A stretch of 64,000 nucleotides of DNA from Inquilinus limosus (GTDB taxonomy: Bacteria > Pseudomonadota > Alphaproteobacteria > DSM-16000 > Inquilinaceae): NCBI RefSeq assembly GCF_002195995.1, contig NZ_NHON01000002.1:79971-143970 (forward strand), read 5' to 3'. A program made the position numbers and the translations under genes. A model generated the notes under the pieces. That model saw only the letters and a program-made list of their open reading frames with translations, was not told where the DNA came from and did no database searches. Below, one piece after another: positions 15,915 to 25,233 of this stretch (position 1 is its first letter; every line of letters starts with the position of its first letter).

Positions 15915-18092
15915 TTAACCGCCGAGCGCTTCCGGCGTGATCGGCAGATGCCGGAGACGCTTTCCGGTCGCCGCGAAGACGGCGTTGGCGACAGCCGGGC
16001 CAATGCCGGACGTGCCGGCTTCGCCGACGCCGAAGGGAACGGTGCCGCTTTCGATGATGTGCACTGTGATCCGCGGCGCCTGGTCCATCCGCACGGCCGG
16101 GGAGCTGTCGAAATTTCCCTGCTCGACGCGCCCGTTTGCAAAGGTGATTTCGCCATAGAGGGTGGCAGAGATGCCGAACATGGCACCGCCCTGGATCTGC
16201 GCTGCGACGGTATCCGGGTTGATGACCTTGCCGCAGTCGACGACGGAGGTGACCTTCGTCACCCGCGTGGAGCCCCATTTGTCGATGGCCACTTCGGCGA
16301 CATGGGCCAGGATGGTGCCGCCGAAATCCTGCAGGAGGCTGACGCCGCGGCCCATTCGCTCGCCCGCCTTGCCTTCGGGCAACGGCGCCCCCCAGCCCGA
16401 TTTATCCGCCGCCATGTCGAGGACCGCGCGCAGCCGCGGATCGTCGGCCAGATGCATGCGGCGGAACGCCAGCGGATCGATACGCGCGGCGGCTGCCAGC
16501 TCGTCCATGAAACTGTCGACCACGAAGGCATTGTGCGTGGTGCCGACACCGCGCCAGAAGCCGGATCGATAGGCCGGGCTTTCGCGGCGCACATATTCAA
16601 CCTGCATGGTCTCGAAGGCGTAGGGGCCGACCGCGCTGGTGATCGCGTCGGGATCGAGGCCGTCGCTGCGGATTGCGGCTGGCAGCCAGCGCGTCAGCGG
16701 CGAGGGACCGACGATTCGATGCGCCCAGCTGGTGATCCGCCCGGAGGCATCGAGGCCGGCCTTCAGCCGATTCAGATAAGCCGGACGATAGAAGTCGTGC
16801 TGGGTATCCTCCTCGCGGCTCCACACGATCTTCAGGGGATGATCGACCTGTCGGGCGAACAACACCGCCTGGGTGACGTTATCGGATTCCGCCCGCCGGC
16901 CGAACGAGCCGCCGAGATACTGGTTGTGGACCTCCACCTTTTCGATGGGCAGGCCGGCGGCCTTGGCGGCCGCTGCCTGCGCGCGCGTCGCCGCCTGGGT
17001 GCCGACCCAGACCTCGCACCTTCCGTCATGGAGATGGACCGTGCAGTTCAGCGGCTCCATCGGCGCATGGGCGATCATCGGCAGGCGGTAGGAGGCCTCG
17101 ATGGTGTGCGCCGAGCCGGCAAAGCCGGCTGCCACGTCGCCGGCGGACGGGCCGCGCACGGCAACGTCGGACGCGGCCGCCTCCAGATCCGCGAACAGCG
17201 CCTTCGTCGAGAAACCGGCGTTCGGACCGTCGTCCCAGGCAATCACGAGGGCATCGAGCCCTTTCTTGGCGGCGGCCCAATGATCGGCAACGACGGCGAC
17301 CGCATCGTCGATGCGCAGGACATCGCGTACATCGCCGATCTTGCGCGCGGCGCTATCGTCCAGCCCGGCGAGCCGCCCCCCGAGCACCGGCGAGGCCATG
17401 ACAGCCGCCACCTTCATGCCGGGAAGCCGCACATCGATGCCATACTGCGCGGCGCCCCGCACCTTGGCGGCCGAATCCAGCCGCCTGTGCGGCGTGCCGA
17501 TGAGGCGGAAGCCTCCCGTCTTCAGCGGGACATCATGCGGAACCGGCAGCGTCGCGGCGCGCTGGACGAGATCGCCATAGTCGATCCGCCGTCCGGTCGG
17601 CACGTGGACGACGGCGCCGTCCCGGGCCCGGCACGAGGCGGCGTCCACGCCCCACACCGATGCCGCGGCGGCAACCAGCATCTGACGCGCCGTCGCCCCG
17701 GCCCGCCGCATCGGTTCCCAGGCCGCCCGCATGGAGAGCGAGCCATCGGTCTCCTGATCGCCCATGATGGGGTTGGCATAGAGCGCGTCATTCGCCGGAG
17801 CGTGCACCACGGTGACGGCACCGAGGTCGATCTCGAGCTCCTCGGCGATCAGCATCGGGACGGAGGTATAGGTCCCCTGGCCCATCTCCACATAAGGCAT
17901 GATCAGCGTCACCGCGCCGTCACGGGCGATCCGCAGAAAGGCATCGGGTGCAAAGACGACAGGCCCATCGGCCTGCGCGGCGTCGGGCTTGGCTGCGAGC
18001 GGTATGCCGATCATCAGCGCGCCGGCGGCAGTCGCTCCGGTGCCCAGAAAGGCGCGGCGGGAAATCTTCGCGTGCGACATATGCTTCATCAT
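15915..18092 (-). CDS. Molybdopterin-binding oxidoreductase large subunit, isoquinoline 1-oxidoreductase beta-like
   Basis: Catalytic subunit (725 residues) of a xanthine-oxidase-family hydroxylase that would oxidise an N-heterocycle or aldehyde using a molybdenum-pterin cofactor. The Tat signal (KISRRAFLGTGAT) marks export of the folded enzyme. Family motifs include the GQG region (MGQGTYTSVPM), GGSFGRR and the C-terminal VG EAGTSGIGPA stretch with the expected Glu. It overlaps the iron-sulfur subunit by 4 bases (ATGA). Unlike typical three-subunit xanthine dehydrogenases, no FAD subunit gene is adjacent, which fits the isoquinoline-oxidoreductase type. Confidence 0.9.
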   Translation of the reverse strand: MMKHMSHAKISRRAFLGTGATAAGALMIGIPLAAKPDAAQADGPVVFAPDAFLRIARDGAVTLIMPYVEMGQGTYTSVPMLIAEELEIDLGAVTVVHAPANDALYANPIMGDQETDGSLSMRAAWEPMRRAGATARQMLVAAAASVWGVDAASCRARDGAVVHVPTGRRIDYGDLVQRAATLPVPHDVPLKTGGFRLIGTPHRRLDSAAKVRGAAQYGIDVRLPGMKVAAVMASPVLGGRLAGLDDSAARKIGDVRDVLRIDDAVAVVADHWAAAKKGLDALVIAWDDGPNAGFSTKALFADLEAAASDVAVRGPSAGDVAAGFAGSAHTIEASYRLPMIAHAPMEPLNCTVHLHDGRCEVWVGTQAATRAQAAAAKAAGLPIEKVEVHNQYLGGSFGRRAESDNVTQAVLFARQVDHPLKIVWSREEDTQHDFYRPAYLNRLKAGLDASGRITSWAHRIVGPSPLTRWLPAAIRSDGLDPDAITSAVGPYAFETMQVEYVRRESPAYRSGFWRGVGTTHNAFVVDSFMDELAAAARIDPLAFRRMHLADDPRLRAVLDMAADKSGWGAPLPEGKAGERMGRGVSLLQDFGGTILAHVAEVAIDKWGSTRVTKVTSVVDCGKVINPDTVAAQIQGGAMFGISATLYGEITFANGRVEQGNFDSSPAVRMDQAPRITVHIIESGTVPFGVGEAGTSGIGPAVANAVFAATGKRLRHLPITPEALGG

Positions 18093-18571
18093 TGCCGGCC
18101 TTCCCGAACCGGATGACGTCGGGCCGCGACCTGCCGGATCGCATCCTTGATGCGGTTATAGGTGCCGCAGCGGCACAGATTGCCGGACATCGCCGCGTCG
18201 ATGTCGTCGTCGGTGGGATGGGGGTTTTCGCTGAGCAGCGCCGTTGCCGCCATGATCTGCCCGGGCTGGCAATAGCCGCACTGGACCACCTCCATATCGA
18301 GCCAGGCCTGCTGGACGCGCCGGCCGGTCTCGGACGCGGCGACGCCCTCGATGGTGGTGATCCGCGAGGAGCCGAGTGAATCGATCGGCGTTTGGCAGGC
18401 GCGCGTCGCCGCGCCGTCGATATGGACGGTGCAGCAGCCGCACAGCCCGGCGCCGCAGCCGAACTTGGTGCCGATCATTCCCAATATGTCGCGCAGCGCC
18501 CAGAGAAGAGGCGTGTCCGGATCCGCCTCCACCCGCTGGATCGCGCCGTTGACGACGAGGTCGTAGGTCAT
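18089..18571 (-). CDS. (2Fe-2S)-binding subunit, isoquinoline 1-oxidoreductase alpha-like
   Basis: Electron-transfer subunit, 160 residues, with two [2Fe-2S] clusters. The plant-ferredoxin-like cluster is FGCGAGLCGCC (Cys 39, 44, 47 plus a later Cys in ACQTP). The second cluster uses CGYC and CRC in the C-terminal half (GNLCRCGTYNRI). Start at 18571, preceded by AGGA; the frame opens five codons earlier. Pairs with the molybdenum subunit encoded immediately downstream. Confidence 0.92.
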   Translation of the reverse strand: MTYDLVVNGAIQRVEADPDTPLLWALRDILGMIGTKFGCGAGLCGCCTVHIDGAATRACQTPIDSLGSSRITTIEGVAASETGRRVQQAWLDMEVVQCGYCQPGQIMAATALLSENPHPTDDDIDAAMSGNLCRCGTYNRIKDAIRQVAARRHPVREGRQ

Positions 18572-18789
18572 GGTCCTGTCCCGCATTCGTGAGTGTCGCC
18601 GCGAGCTCCACGAATGGACGCGCCAGGTGATCCGTTGCGCGCCCGTGCCGGGGCTTCGGTCCTGATCACTAAATTGTTCGCGCCGTCATTCGGAAGGCGT
18701 CCGATGCCGGCAGGCATGTTCAGGTTATGTGAACAATATTCCGGTCATGCCGCTCACCCAGCCAGCGCGCCCCGGCCAAGATGGTCGGG

Positions 18790-18962
18790 CAGCGACGGGA
18801 TCGCCCGGCCTGGGCCGCGGTGATGCCGAAGGTGTTGCTCATATACTCGTCGTCGGTCCAGGCGAGGTGCGGTTTCGGGGGGAGCCGGACGAGCTCCATC
18901 CGGTATTCCGCCTCGGCGGTCGCCGCCAGCCCGTTGCGGTCGCCGGTCGGATCGCTCTTGGC
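18790..18962 (-). other. Coding-like stretch after the GntR stop, unidentified
   Basis: The 376-base gap between the GntR gene and the iron-sulfur gene holds no complete gene. On the minus strand, directly after and in frame with the GntR stop codon, about 57 codons stay open with natural-looking composition (for example HLAWTDDEYMSNTFGITAAQ). I do not recognise the family. It may be the remnant of a lost gene. Confidence 0.3.
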
Positions 18963-19658
18963 CTAGAGGCCCATCGCCCGTTGGATCGATTGCGTCAGAT
19001 GGGTCTTGAGCGCCGCCTCGGCGGCGTCCGGATCCCTGGCCAGGCAGGCCTCGAAGATCTCCAGATGCTCCGCCATCGTCCGCCGCACCTTCGCCGCCGA
19101 GTAGGCGTAGTGATGATCGAGGCGGATCAGGCGGATGTAGTCCTGCGTCTGCAGGAACGCCCTGCGCAGGAGGGGGTTGTCGAGCGCGTCGATCGCGCCG
19201 AGATGCAGGCTGAGATCGACCTCCTCGATCCGGCGCGCCAGGTCGCGGTCGAGATCGGCGCCATCGACCCAGCCGATGGCCTCGCGATGCTGCGCGATCA
19301 TGGCCTCGATCCGGTCGCGCGGCGCCGCCTCGGCGAAGTGCCGGATGGCGGGCGTCTCCAGGAACAGGCGCAGCTGGTAGGAGTTGCGGACCAGCGCCAG
19401 GTCCGGCTTGGCGATCTCGATGCCGGCGCGGGCCCGGATGGTCACCAGCCCTTCCGCCTGCAGCACCTGCAGCGCCTCCCGCAGCGGCCCCAGGGGCGAG
19501 CCGACGATCTCGACCAGCTCCGCCTGCGACATGAAGGCGCCGGGCTGCAGCCGTCGTTCGAACAGGGCTTCCTTGAACCGCTCATAGGCAATGCGGCTGA
19601 GATTCGGCGCGCCTTCGGAAGGGGTCGATGGGCGCTCGTCGGATGACCGTTTCAGCAT
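18963..19658 (-). CDS. GntR family transcriptional regulator (FCD type)
   Basis: Regulator of 231 residues. The winged helix-turn-helix is at about residues 20-85 (MSQAELVEIVGSPLGPLREAL, wing RARAGIEI). The C-terminal FCD domain has helices with candidate ligand histidines (DLSLHLGAIDAL, HHYAYS). It is divergent from the sugar-acid operon starting at 19764 and very likely controls it through the palindrome in the gap. Confidence 0.88.
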   Translation of the reverse strand: MLKRSSDERPSTPSEGAPNLSRIAYERFKEALFERRLQPGAFMSQAELVEIVGSPLGPLREALQVLQAEGLVTIRARAGIEIAKPDLALVRNSYQLRLFLETPAIRHFAEAAPRDRIEAMIAQHREAIGWVDGADLDRDLARRIEEVDLSLHLGAIDALDNPLLRRAFLQTQDYIRLIRLDHHYAYSAAKVRRTMAEHLEIFEACLARDPDAAEAALKTHLTQSIQRAMGL

Positions 19659-19711
19659 CTGTCATTTGCCTGATGATTCAATTGCACCGTATAGAAATAT
19701 CTGTTACCTGA

Positions 19712-19725
19712 GTTGATATATCAAC
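19712..19725. promoter_or_regulatory. Perfect 14-bp palindrome, candidate GntR operator
   Basis: GTTGATATATCAAC is a perfect inverted repeat in the 105-base divergent gap, 38 bases before the start of the first enolase-superfamily gene. Place and symmetry fit an operator for the GntR protein encoded at 18963-19658. Confidence 0.55.
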
Positions 19726-19763
19726 AGCCGTCATCGAAAGGCGGTGCGCCGGAGGAGCCAGAG

Positions 19764-20903
19764 ATGCGGCTGACCGACTTCACCCTGACCCGCTTCCAGT
19801 TTGCCCGTGACCGGGTGATCGGCGACAGCCAGGTCCGCATCGCCCAGGCGCATATCGGCGTGGTCGAGCTGCATACCGACGACGGGCGCACCGGCACCGG
19901 CTTCTTCCACAGCCTGTTCCATCCGCTGCCGGCGCTGGCCGAGATCGAGCGGATCTTCGCGGAGGAGGCGTGGCCCGGCCTGGCGGGGCAGGCGCCGGCG
20001 GGGCTGATCCACCGGGTCACCCGGCCGCGCGGCGGCAACAACCGCCGGACCTCGCTCGGCTTCGAGGAGGCGGTGGCCCAGGCGCTGTGGGACCTTGCGG
20101 CGCAGGAGGCAGGCCTGCCGCTCTACCGCTACCTCGGCGGCAGCGATCCCAAGGTGCGGGTCTATGCCAGCGGCCTGGATTTCCACCTGACCGACGGCGA
20201 CTACGCCTCCCTGTTCCGGCAGGCGCGGGACCAGGGCTATCGCGGCTTCAAGATCAAGGTCGGCCATCCCGACATCGAATGGGATCTCCGGCGCCTGGCG
20301 ATGGTGGCCGAGATCGCGAAGGGCCATGGGCCGATCATGGTCGACGCCAATGAGGCCTGGTCGCCGAAGGAGGCGATCCGGCGGCTCGACCAGTTCCGGC
20401 GCGCGGGGTTCGACATCCTCTGGGTCGAGGATCCCTGCCTGCGCGACGACATCGACGGCCTGCGGGAGATCCGCCTGGCCGCGCCGCATGTGCTGGTCAA
20501 TTCCGGCGAGTATCTCGACCTGCGCGGCAAGCGCCGGCTGCTGGAGGGCCGCGGCGCCGACCTCCTCAACGTCCACGGCCATATCGGCGACGTGATGAAG
20601 GCTGGCTGGCTGGCGGCGGAGCATGGCGTCCCCGTGACGCTCGGCAACACCTCGCTGGAGATCGGGGTCCATCTGGCCGCGGCGCTGCCCGAGGCCGACT
20701 GGCTGGAATATTCGTTCCAGAACTATAACCACCTGGTCGAGGAGCCGGTCGCGATGCGCGACGGCTATGCCTTCGCGCCGGACCGGCCGGGCCATGGCCT
20801 GGTGCTGTCCGCCGAGGCCCGGGCCGGGGCGGCGCCGCAGGTGCTGCGGCCGGAGGAACTGCCGCCGGCCCCGGCATCGACGCCGATCCGGCTCTCGTCC
20901 TGA
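19764..20903 (+). CDS. Mandelate racemase/muconate lactonizing enzyme family protein (enolase superfamily)
   Basis: Cytosolic Mg-dependent enzyme, 379 residues, of the kind that dehydrates or racemises sugar acids. The catalytic base motif KIKVG is near residue 170. Metal ligands can be placed at Asp in MVDANEAW, Glu in WVEDP and Glu in NSGEYL, and a His in NVHGHIGD may act as second base. Start 19764 has GGAGGA 8 bases upstream; the frame is open from 19713. First gene of a five-gene operon with a sugar importer. Confidence 0.9.
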   Translation: MRLTDFTLTRFQFARDRVIGDSQVRIAQAHIGVVELHTDDGRTGTGFFHSLFHPLPALAEIERIFAEEAWPGLAGQAPAGLIHRVTRPRGGNNRRTSLGFEEAVAQALWDLAAQEAGLPLYRYLGGSDPKVRVYASGLDFHLTDGDYASLFRQARDQGYRGFKIKVGHPDIEWDLRRLAMVAEIAKGHGPIMVDANEAWSPKEAIRRLDQFRRAGFDILWVEDPCLRDDIDGLREIRLAAPHVLVNSGEYLDLRGKRRLLEGRGADLLNVHGHIGDVMKAGWLAAEHGVPVTLGNTSLEIGVHLAAALPEADWLEYSFQNYNHLVEEPVAMRDGYAFAPDRPGHGLVLSAEARAGAAPQVLRPEELPPAPASTPIRLSS

Positions 20904-20938
20904 CCAGATCCAAGAACAGAAAGCAGGGAGGACATGTC

Positions 20939-22183
20939 ATGCTCGTCGATCGGCGCACATTGCTGCGGACGGCCGCGGCCGTCCCGGTTCTGGCGCTCGC
21001 GCCGCGCCTCGCCCGGGCGGCAGTGGAAGGCCGGATCAACTACTGGCACCATCTGACCAGCGAGAGCGAGTTCAAGGGGCTGGAGGCGGTGATGGCGCTG
21101 TTCCAGCAGCGCTACCCCGGCATCTCCCTGACCCAGGAGAACATCCCGAACCCGGAATACATGTCGAAGATCACCGCCGCGGTGGTCTCGGGATCGAAGC
21201 CCGACACGGCGATGGTGATCGCCGAGCGGGTCAACGACATGGTCGGGATGGGCGGGCTGATCGACATCACCGACCGGATCAAGGGCTGGGACAAGGCGGC
21301 GGCGTTCCCGGAGGATCGGTGGAGCGGGGCGAGCGTCGGCGGCAAGATCTACGGCATCCCGGCCTTCACCTTCGTCGACTGGATGTACTACCGGAAGGAC
21401 TGGTTCGACGAGGCCGGCATCAGCGGGCCGCCGAAGACCATGGCCGAGTTCCAGGAGGCCGCGATCAAGCTGACCGATCCGGCGAAGGGCCGCTACGGCT
21501 TCGGCCTGCGCGGCGGGGCCGGCGGCTACCAGTTCGTGGTCGACATGATCGAGAGCTTCGGCTCGCCGATCGTCGTCGACGGCAAGCCGGCGATGGACAA
21601 GGCCAAGGCCGTCGAGGCGGTCACCTTCCTGTCGGAGCTGTTCACGCGGCACAAGGCCTGCCCACCCAGCGCGCCCAATGACAGCTACCGGCAGATCATG
21701 GAGGCGTTCAAGACCGGCCAGACCGCCATGGTCTGGCACCACACCGGATCGCTGGCGGAGATCTCCGGCGCGATGAAGTCGGGCCAGTTCATGACCGCGG
21801 CGCGCCCGGCCGGCCCTGCCGCCCACATCGCGCGGCTGACCTATCTGTTCAACGGCCTGATGTCGGACGCCAATGCCGATGCCGCCTGGGCCTGGCTGAC
21901 CTTCTGGGCCGAGCCCGACGCGGCGATCGCGTTCCTGGAGCAGACGGGGTACTTCCCGGCCTCGCCGCAGACGGCGTCGGACAGCCGCATCACCGGCAAT
22001 CCGCTCTACGGTGCCGCGGTCGAGACGACGAAGTTCGGCCGCCTGCCGCCCCGCTTCGTCGGGTCCGCCGGATGGGACGACAATGTCGTGCTGCCCGAAT
22101 TCCAGAAGGTGCTGGTCGGCCGGAGCACGCCGGAAGCCTGCGTCGACGCCCTGATGACCGGCCTCGAGGCCGCCCTGCAATAG
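20939..22183 (+). CDS. Sugar ABC transporter substrate-binding protein, family 1 (UgpB/MalE-like)
   Basis: Periplasmic receptor of 414 residues for the importer encoded downstream. A Tat-like signal (VDRRTLLRTAAAVPVLALAP) precedes the mature start near residue 28. The fold family is indicated by the early -INYWHHLTSE- strand and the YYRKDWFDEAGI region shared by sugar-binding proteins. GGGAGG lies 8 bases before the ATG at 20939. Its placement between two sugar-acid enzymes suggests an acidic sugar or oligomer as ligand. Confidence 0.9.
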   Translation: MLVDRRTLLRTAAAVPVLALAPRLARAAVEGRINYWHHLTSESEFKGLEAVMALFQQRYPGISLTQENIPNPEYMSKITAAVVSGSKPDTAMVIAERVNDMVGMGGLIDITDRIKGWDKAAAFPEDRWSGASVGGKIYGIPAFTFVDWMYYRKDWFDEAGISGPPKTMAEFQEAAIKLTDPAKGRYGFGLRGGAGGYQFVVDMIESFGSPIVVDGKPAMDKAKAVEAVTFLSELFTRHKACPPSAPNDSYRQIMEAFKTGQTAMVWHHTGSLAEISGAMKSGQFMTAARPAGPAAHIARLTYLFNGLMSDANADAAWAWLTFWAEPDAAIAFLEQTGYFPASPQTASDSRITGNPLYGAAVETTKFGRLPPRFVGSAGWDDNVVLPEFQKVLVGRSTPEACVDALMTGLEAALQ

Positions 22184-22247
22184 CGGCCGGGGCAGGGGCG
22201 GCGGCCGCGCCGCGCACCGCAAGACCCATGTTCGAGGGAGGCACCGC

Positions 22248-23354
22248 ATGCGCATCGAGGACATCCGCTGCTGGGTGGTCGAGGCCGAGCACCCGGCGCA
22301 TCCCTATCGCTGGCGCAAGGGGCTGGCCGGATCCGGCGACGGCACCCCGGCGGACCGCAAGCCGCTGAAGGCCGTGATCCGCATGGACACCGATGCCGGC
22401 ATCATCGGCGCGATCGAGGTGGCCAACGCCTGGGGCGCGATGAGCCTCGTCGACCGGCGGCTGAAGTGCCTCGTCGGCGAGAACCCGCTCCTGACCGAAA
22501 GGCTGTGGACGCTGATCTGGGAGATCGACCGGATCGAGGAGATCCCGATGCCGCATCTCGGCATCGTCGACTTGCTCGCCTGGGACATCAAGGCCAAGGC
22601 CGCCGGGATGCCGCTCTACCAGCTGCTCGGCGGCCATGACCGCCGGGTGCCAGCCTATGCATCGACGGTCACCTGGGCTTCGATGGGCGACTATGAGCGG
22701 CACATCAAGGAGTGCATCGATGCGGGCTTCACCGCCTTCAAGCTGCATGCCTGGGGCGACGCGAAGGCGGATGCGGCGCTGTCGCGCAACCTCCGGCGCT
22801 GGGCCGGGCCCGATGCGGACCTGATGTTCGATGGGTCGGCCGGCTGGGACTATGTCACCGCCCTGCAGTTCGGCCGGGTGCTCGAGGCGGAAGGGTTCCT
22901 CTGGTACGAGGAGCCGATGCGGGAGTTCGAGCTCGGCTCGTACCGCAAGCTGTGCGACGCGCTCGACATCCCGGTCCTGGCGGCAGAGACGTCGGATGGC
23001 TGCCACTGGAACATGGCCAGCTGGATCCAGGCCGGCGCCCTCGACATGGCGCGGACCAGCACCTTCTACAAAGGCGGCCTGACCGGCGCGGTCAAGATCG
23101 CGCATCTGGCGGAGGCCCACGGCATGCGGGCCCAGGTGCACGGGATGGGCCTGGCCAACGCCCAGCTCTGCGCCGCGATCCGCAACAACGACTATTACGA
23201 GCAGCTGGTGATCTCAAGCGAGCAGATCGCGGGCCTGGGCGCGCTCGGGCCACTGGCGATCGAGGGCGGCATGCTCACGGTCTCCGACCGCCCGGGGATC
23301 GGCTTCGACTTCGACTGGGAGCGGATCGAGGCCACCGCCGTGGCGCGGGCATGA
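22248..23354 (+). CDS. Mandelate racemase/muconate lactonizing enzyme family protein (enolase superfamily), second copy
   Basis: A second enolase-superfamily enzyme, 368 residues. Its catalytic motif is KLH (FKLHAWGD, near residue 165) rather than the KIK of its neighbour, so it belongs to a different subgroup. Metal ligands fit Asp in MFDGSAGWD, Glu in WYEEPM and Glu in LAAETSDG; HGMGL may supply the distal His. The stop overlaps the next permease start (ATGA). Two distinct members in one operon suggest two dehydration or epimerisation steps, or two substrates. Confidence 0.9.
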   Translation: MRIEDIRCWVVEAEHPAHPYRWRKGLAGSGDGTPADRKPLKAVIRMDTDAGIIGAIEVANAWGAMSLVDRRLKCLVGENPLLTERLWTLIWEIDRIEEIPMPHLGIVDLLAWDIKAKAAGMPLYQLLGGHDRRVPAYASTVTWASMGDYERHIKECIDAGFTAFKLHAWGDAKADAALSRNLRRWAGPDADLMFDGSAGWDYVTALQFGRVLEAEGFLWYEEPMREFELGSYRKLCDALDIPVLAAETSDGCHWNMASWIQAGALDMARTSTFYKGGLTGAVKIAHLAEAHGMRAQVHGMGLANAQLCAAIRNNDYYEQLVISSEQIAGLGALGPLAIEGGMLTVSDRPGIGFDFDWERIEATAVARA

Positions 23355-24289
23355 CGGCGCTGGACCTGCCCGCGGCGCCGGCGCCGGCCCGCCGGCTCGG
23401 TCCTCTCGGCCGGCTGTCGGAGAGCCGGCGCTGGGCCTACTACCTGTTGCTTCCCAGCCTGGTGCTGATCCTGGCGGTCGTGCTGTACCCGACGCTGTGG
23501 GGCATGGTGCTCAGCGTCCGCGAGATGCGGCTCAACCGGGTCGACCTCGGCACCGGCTTCGTCGGCCTCAAGCACTATCTGGCCCTGGTCGGGGATCCGG
23601 TCTTCTGGCTGTCGCTGCAGAACACCGTGATCTGGGTCGCGGGGGCGGCGGCCGGCGAGCTGCTGCTCGGGCTCCTGACGGCGCTCGTGCTCAACACCAG
23701 CCTGCCGGGCTTCCGGGTGCTCGGGATCCTGGTGCTGCTGCCGTGGTTCCTGCCGAATGTCGTCGCCGGCCATATGTGGGCGCTGATGCTGGACCCGCGC
23801 CTCGGCGTGCTCAACGACATCCTGGTGCGCATCGGCATCCTCGGCAGCTACAAGGCATGGTTCGCGGACCCGGACACGGCGATGGCCGCCGCCATGGTGG
23901 TGGAGGTCTGGCACGGCTTCCCCTTCTTCGCGCTGCTGCTGCTGGCCGCCCTGAAGGGCATTCCCGGCGACCTCTACGAGGCGGCGGCGACCGACGGCGC
24001 CGGGCTGTGGCGCCAGTTCGTCCATGTCACCCTGCCGCAGCTCCGGGTCGTGATCGTGGCGACCGTGGTGCTGCGGGTCATCAGTCTGGTGAACTCGCCC
24101 GACATCCTGCTGATCCTGACCGGCGGCGGGCCGGGCCGCTCGACCCAGGTGCTGTCGCTCTATGCCTTCCTGAAGGCGAACAAGGAGTTCAACTTCGGCT
24201 ATGCCAGCGCGTTGTCGGTGGTCATGTTCCTGCTGCTGATGGTGTTCAGCTACGCCTATGTGAAGCTCTCCAACGCGATGAGGGACTGA
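23351..24289 (+). CDS. Sugar ABC transporter permease, MalF family
   Basis: Membrane subunit of 312 residues with about six segments. After a Pro/Ala-rich cytoplasmic tail, the first segment is YYLLLPSLVLILAVVLYPTL. The EAA loop is LYEAAATDGAGLWRQFVHVTLP, near residue 215. Start at 23351 overlaps the preceding stop by 4 bases; a longer open frame upstream is a shadow of the enolase-type gene. It pairs with the MalG-type permease, whose ATG overlaps its stop by one base. Confidence 0.9.
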   Translation: MTALDLPAAPAPARRLGPLGRLSESRRWAYYLLLPSLVLILAVVLYPTLWGMVLSVREMRLNRVDLGTGFVGLKHYLALVGDPVFWLSLQNTVIWVAGAAAGELLLGLLTALVLNTSLPGFRVLGILVLLPWFLPNVVAGHMWALMLDPRLGVLNDILVRIGILGSYKAWFADPDTAMAAAMVVEVWHGFPFFALLLLAALKGIPGDLYEAAATDGAGLWRQFVHVTLPQLRVVIVATVVLRVISLVNSPDILLILTGGGPGRSTQVLSLYAFLKANKEFNFGYASALSVVMFLLLMVFSYAYVKLSNAMRD

Positions 24290-25134
24290 TGCTTCGCAGC
24301 CGTACCGCCCGGCGGCGGATCCATGTCCTGCTCTGCTATGCCGCGGCATTGTCGATCGTGGCCTTCGCGATGTTTCCGGTGCTGTGGGCGCTGCTGACCT
24401 CGCTCAAGCCGGAATCGGACATCGTCACCGCGACGATCCAGTACATCCCGGATCGGGTGACGTTCGAGAACTATGTCGCGATCTGGACGCGGTCCAACTT
24501 CCCGACCCTGATCGCCAACAGTGCCGTGGTGACGCTGACGACCGTGGTGATCTGCGTCGTGATCGGGACGCTCGCCTCCTATGCCGTGGCCCGCTACCGC
24601 TTCCGCGGCCGGCGCGAGCTGATGCTGTTCTACCTGGTGGTGCGGATGTTCCCGGCGGTGATGATCATCGTGCCGCTGTTCATCCTGATGCGGAGCGTCG
24701 GCCTGCTCGACAGCCGCCTCGGCCTGGCCCTGGCCTATACGACGTTCCTGCTGCCGGTCTTCATCTGGATGATGAAGGGGTTCTTCGACGCGGTGCCGTC
24801 CGAGCTGGAGGAGGCGGCCCGGATCGACGGCGCCTCGCGCATCGGCGCGATGCTGCGGATCGTCCTGCCGCTCGTGTTGGGCGGGCTCGTCGCCACCGCG
24901 GTCTTCGTCGCGATCGGGGCGTGGAACGAGTTCCTGTTCGCGCTGATGCTGACGACCAGCACCGGGTCGCGCACCTGGCCGGTCGGGCTGCAGCTCATGG
25001 TCGGGGAGTTCCAGCTGCCCTGGGGCGCCCTGTCGGCCGGGGGCATCATCAGTATCGTGCCGGTCGTCGTGCTGTTCGCGATCGTGCAGCGGGCCATGGT
25101 CCGCGGCCTGACGGCCGGGGCGGTGAAGGGCTGA
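24289..25134 (+). CDS. Sugar ABC transporter permease, MalG family
   Basis: Second membrane subunit, 281 residues. Basic N-terminus, first hydrophobic segment, then TSLKPESD as in MalG proteins; EAA loop ELEEAARIDGASRIGAMLRIVLP. The start is the ATG in the TGATG overlap at 24289. It ends the operon. No ATPase gene follows, so a shared sugar-importer ATPase encoded elsewhere must serve this transporter. Confidence 0.9.
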   Translation: MLRSRTARRRIHVLLCYAAALSIVAFAMFPVLWALLTSLKPESDIVTATIQYIPDRVTFENYVAIWTRSNFPTLIANSAVVTLTTVVICVVIGTLASYAVARYRFRGRRELMLFYLVVRMFPAVMIIVPLFILMRSVGLLDSRLGLALAYTTFLLPVFIWMMKGFFDAVPSELEEAARIDGASRIGAMLRIVLPLVLGGLVATAVFVAIGAWNEFLFALMLTTSTGSRTWPVGLQLMVGEFQLPWGALSAGGIISIVPVVVLFAIVQRAMVRGLTAGAVKG

Positions 25135-25233
25135 GCGGCGTTCCCGATCCGCGGTGGCCTTGTCACCTCGGCTTCCGCGCCTCGACATCGCAGTGTGCCC
25201 GGTGGAGGGGAAGCGGGTCATCGGGATCCCGGT

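Noticed and set aside
15825..18116. 763-codon plus-strand frame
   Set aside because: Antisense to the molybdenum hydroxylase large subunit, which has clear motifs.
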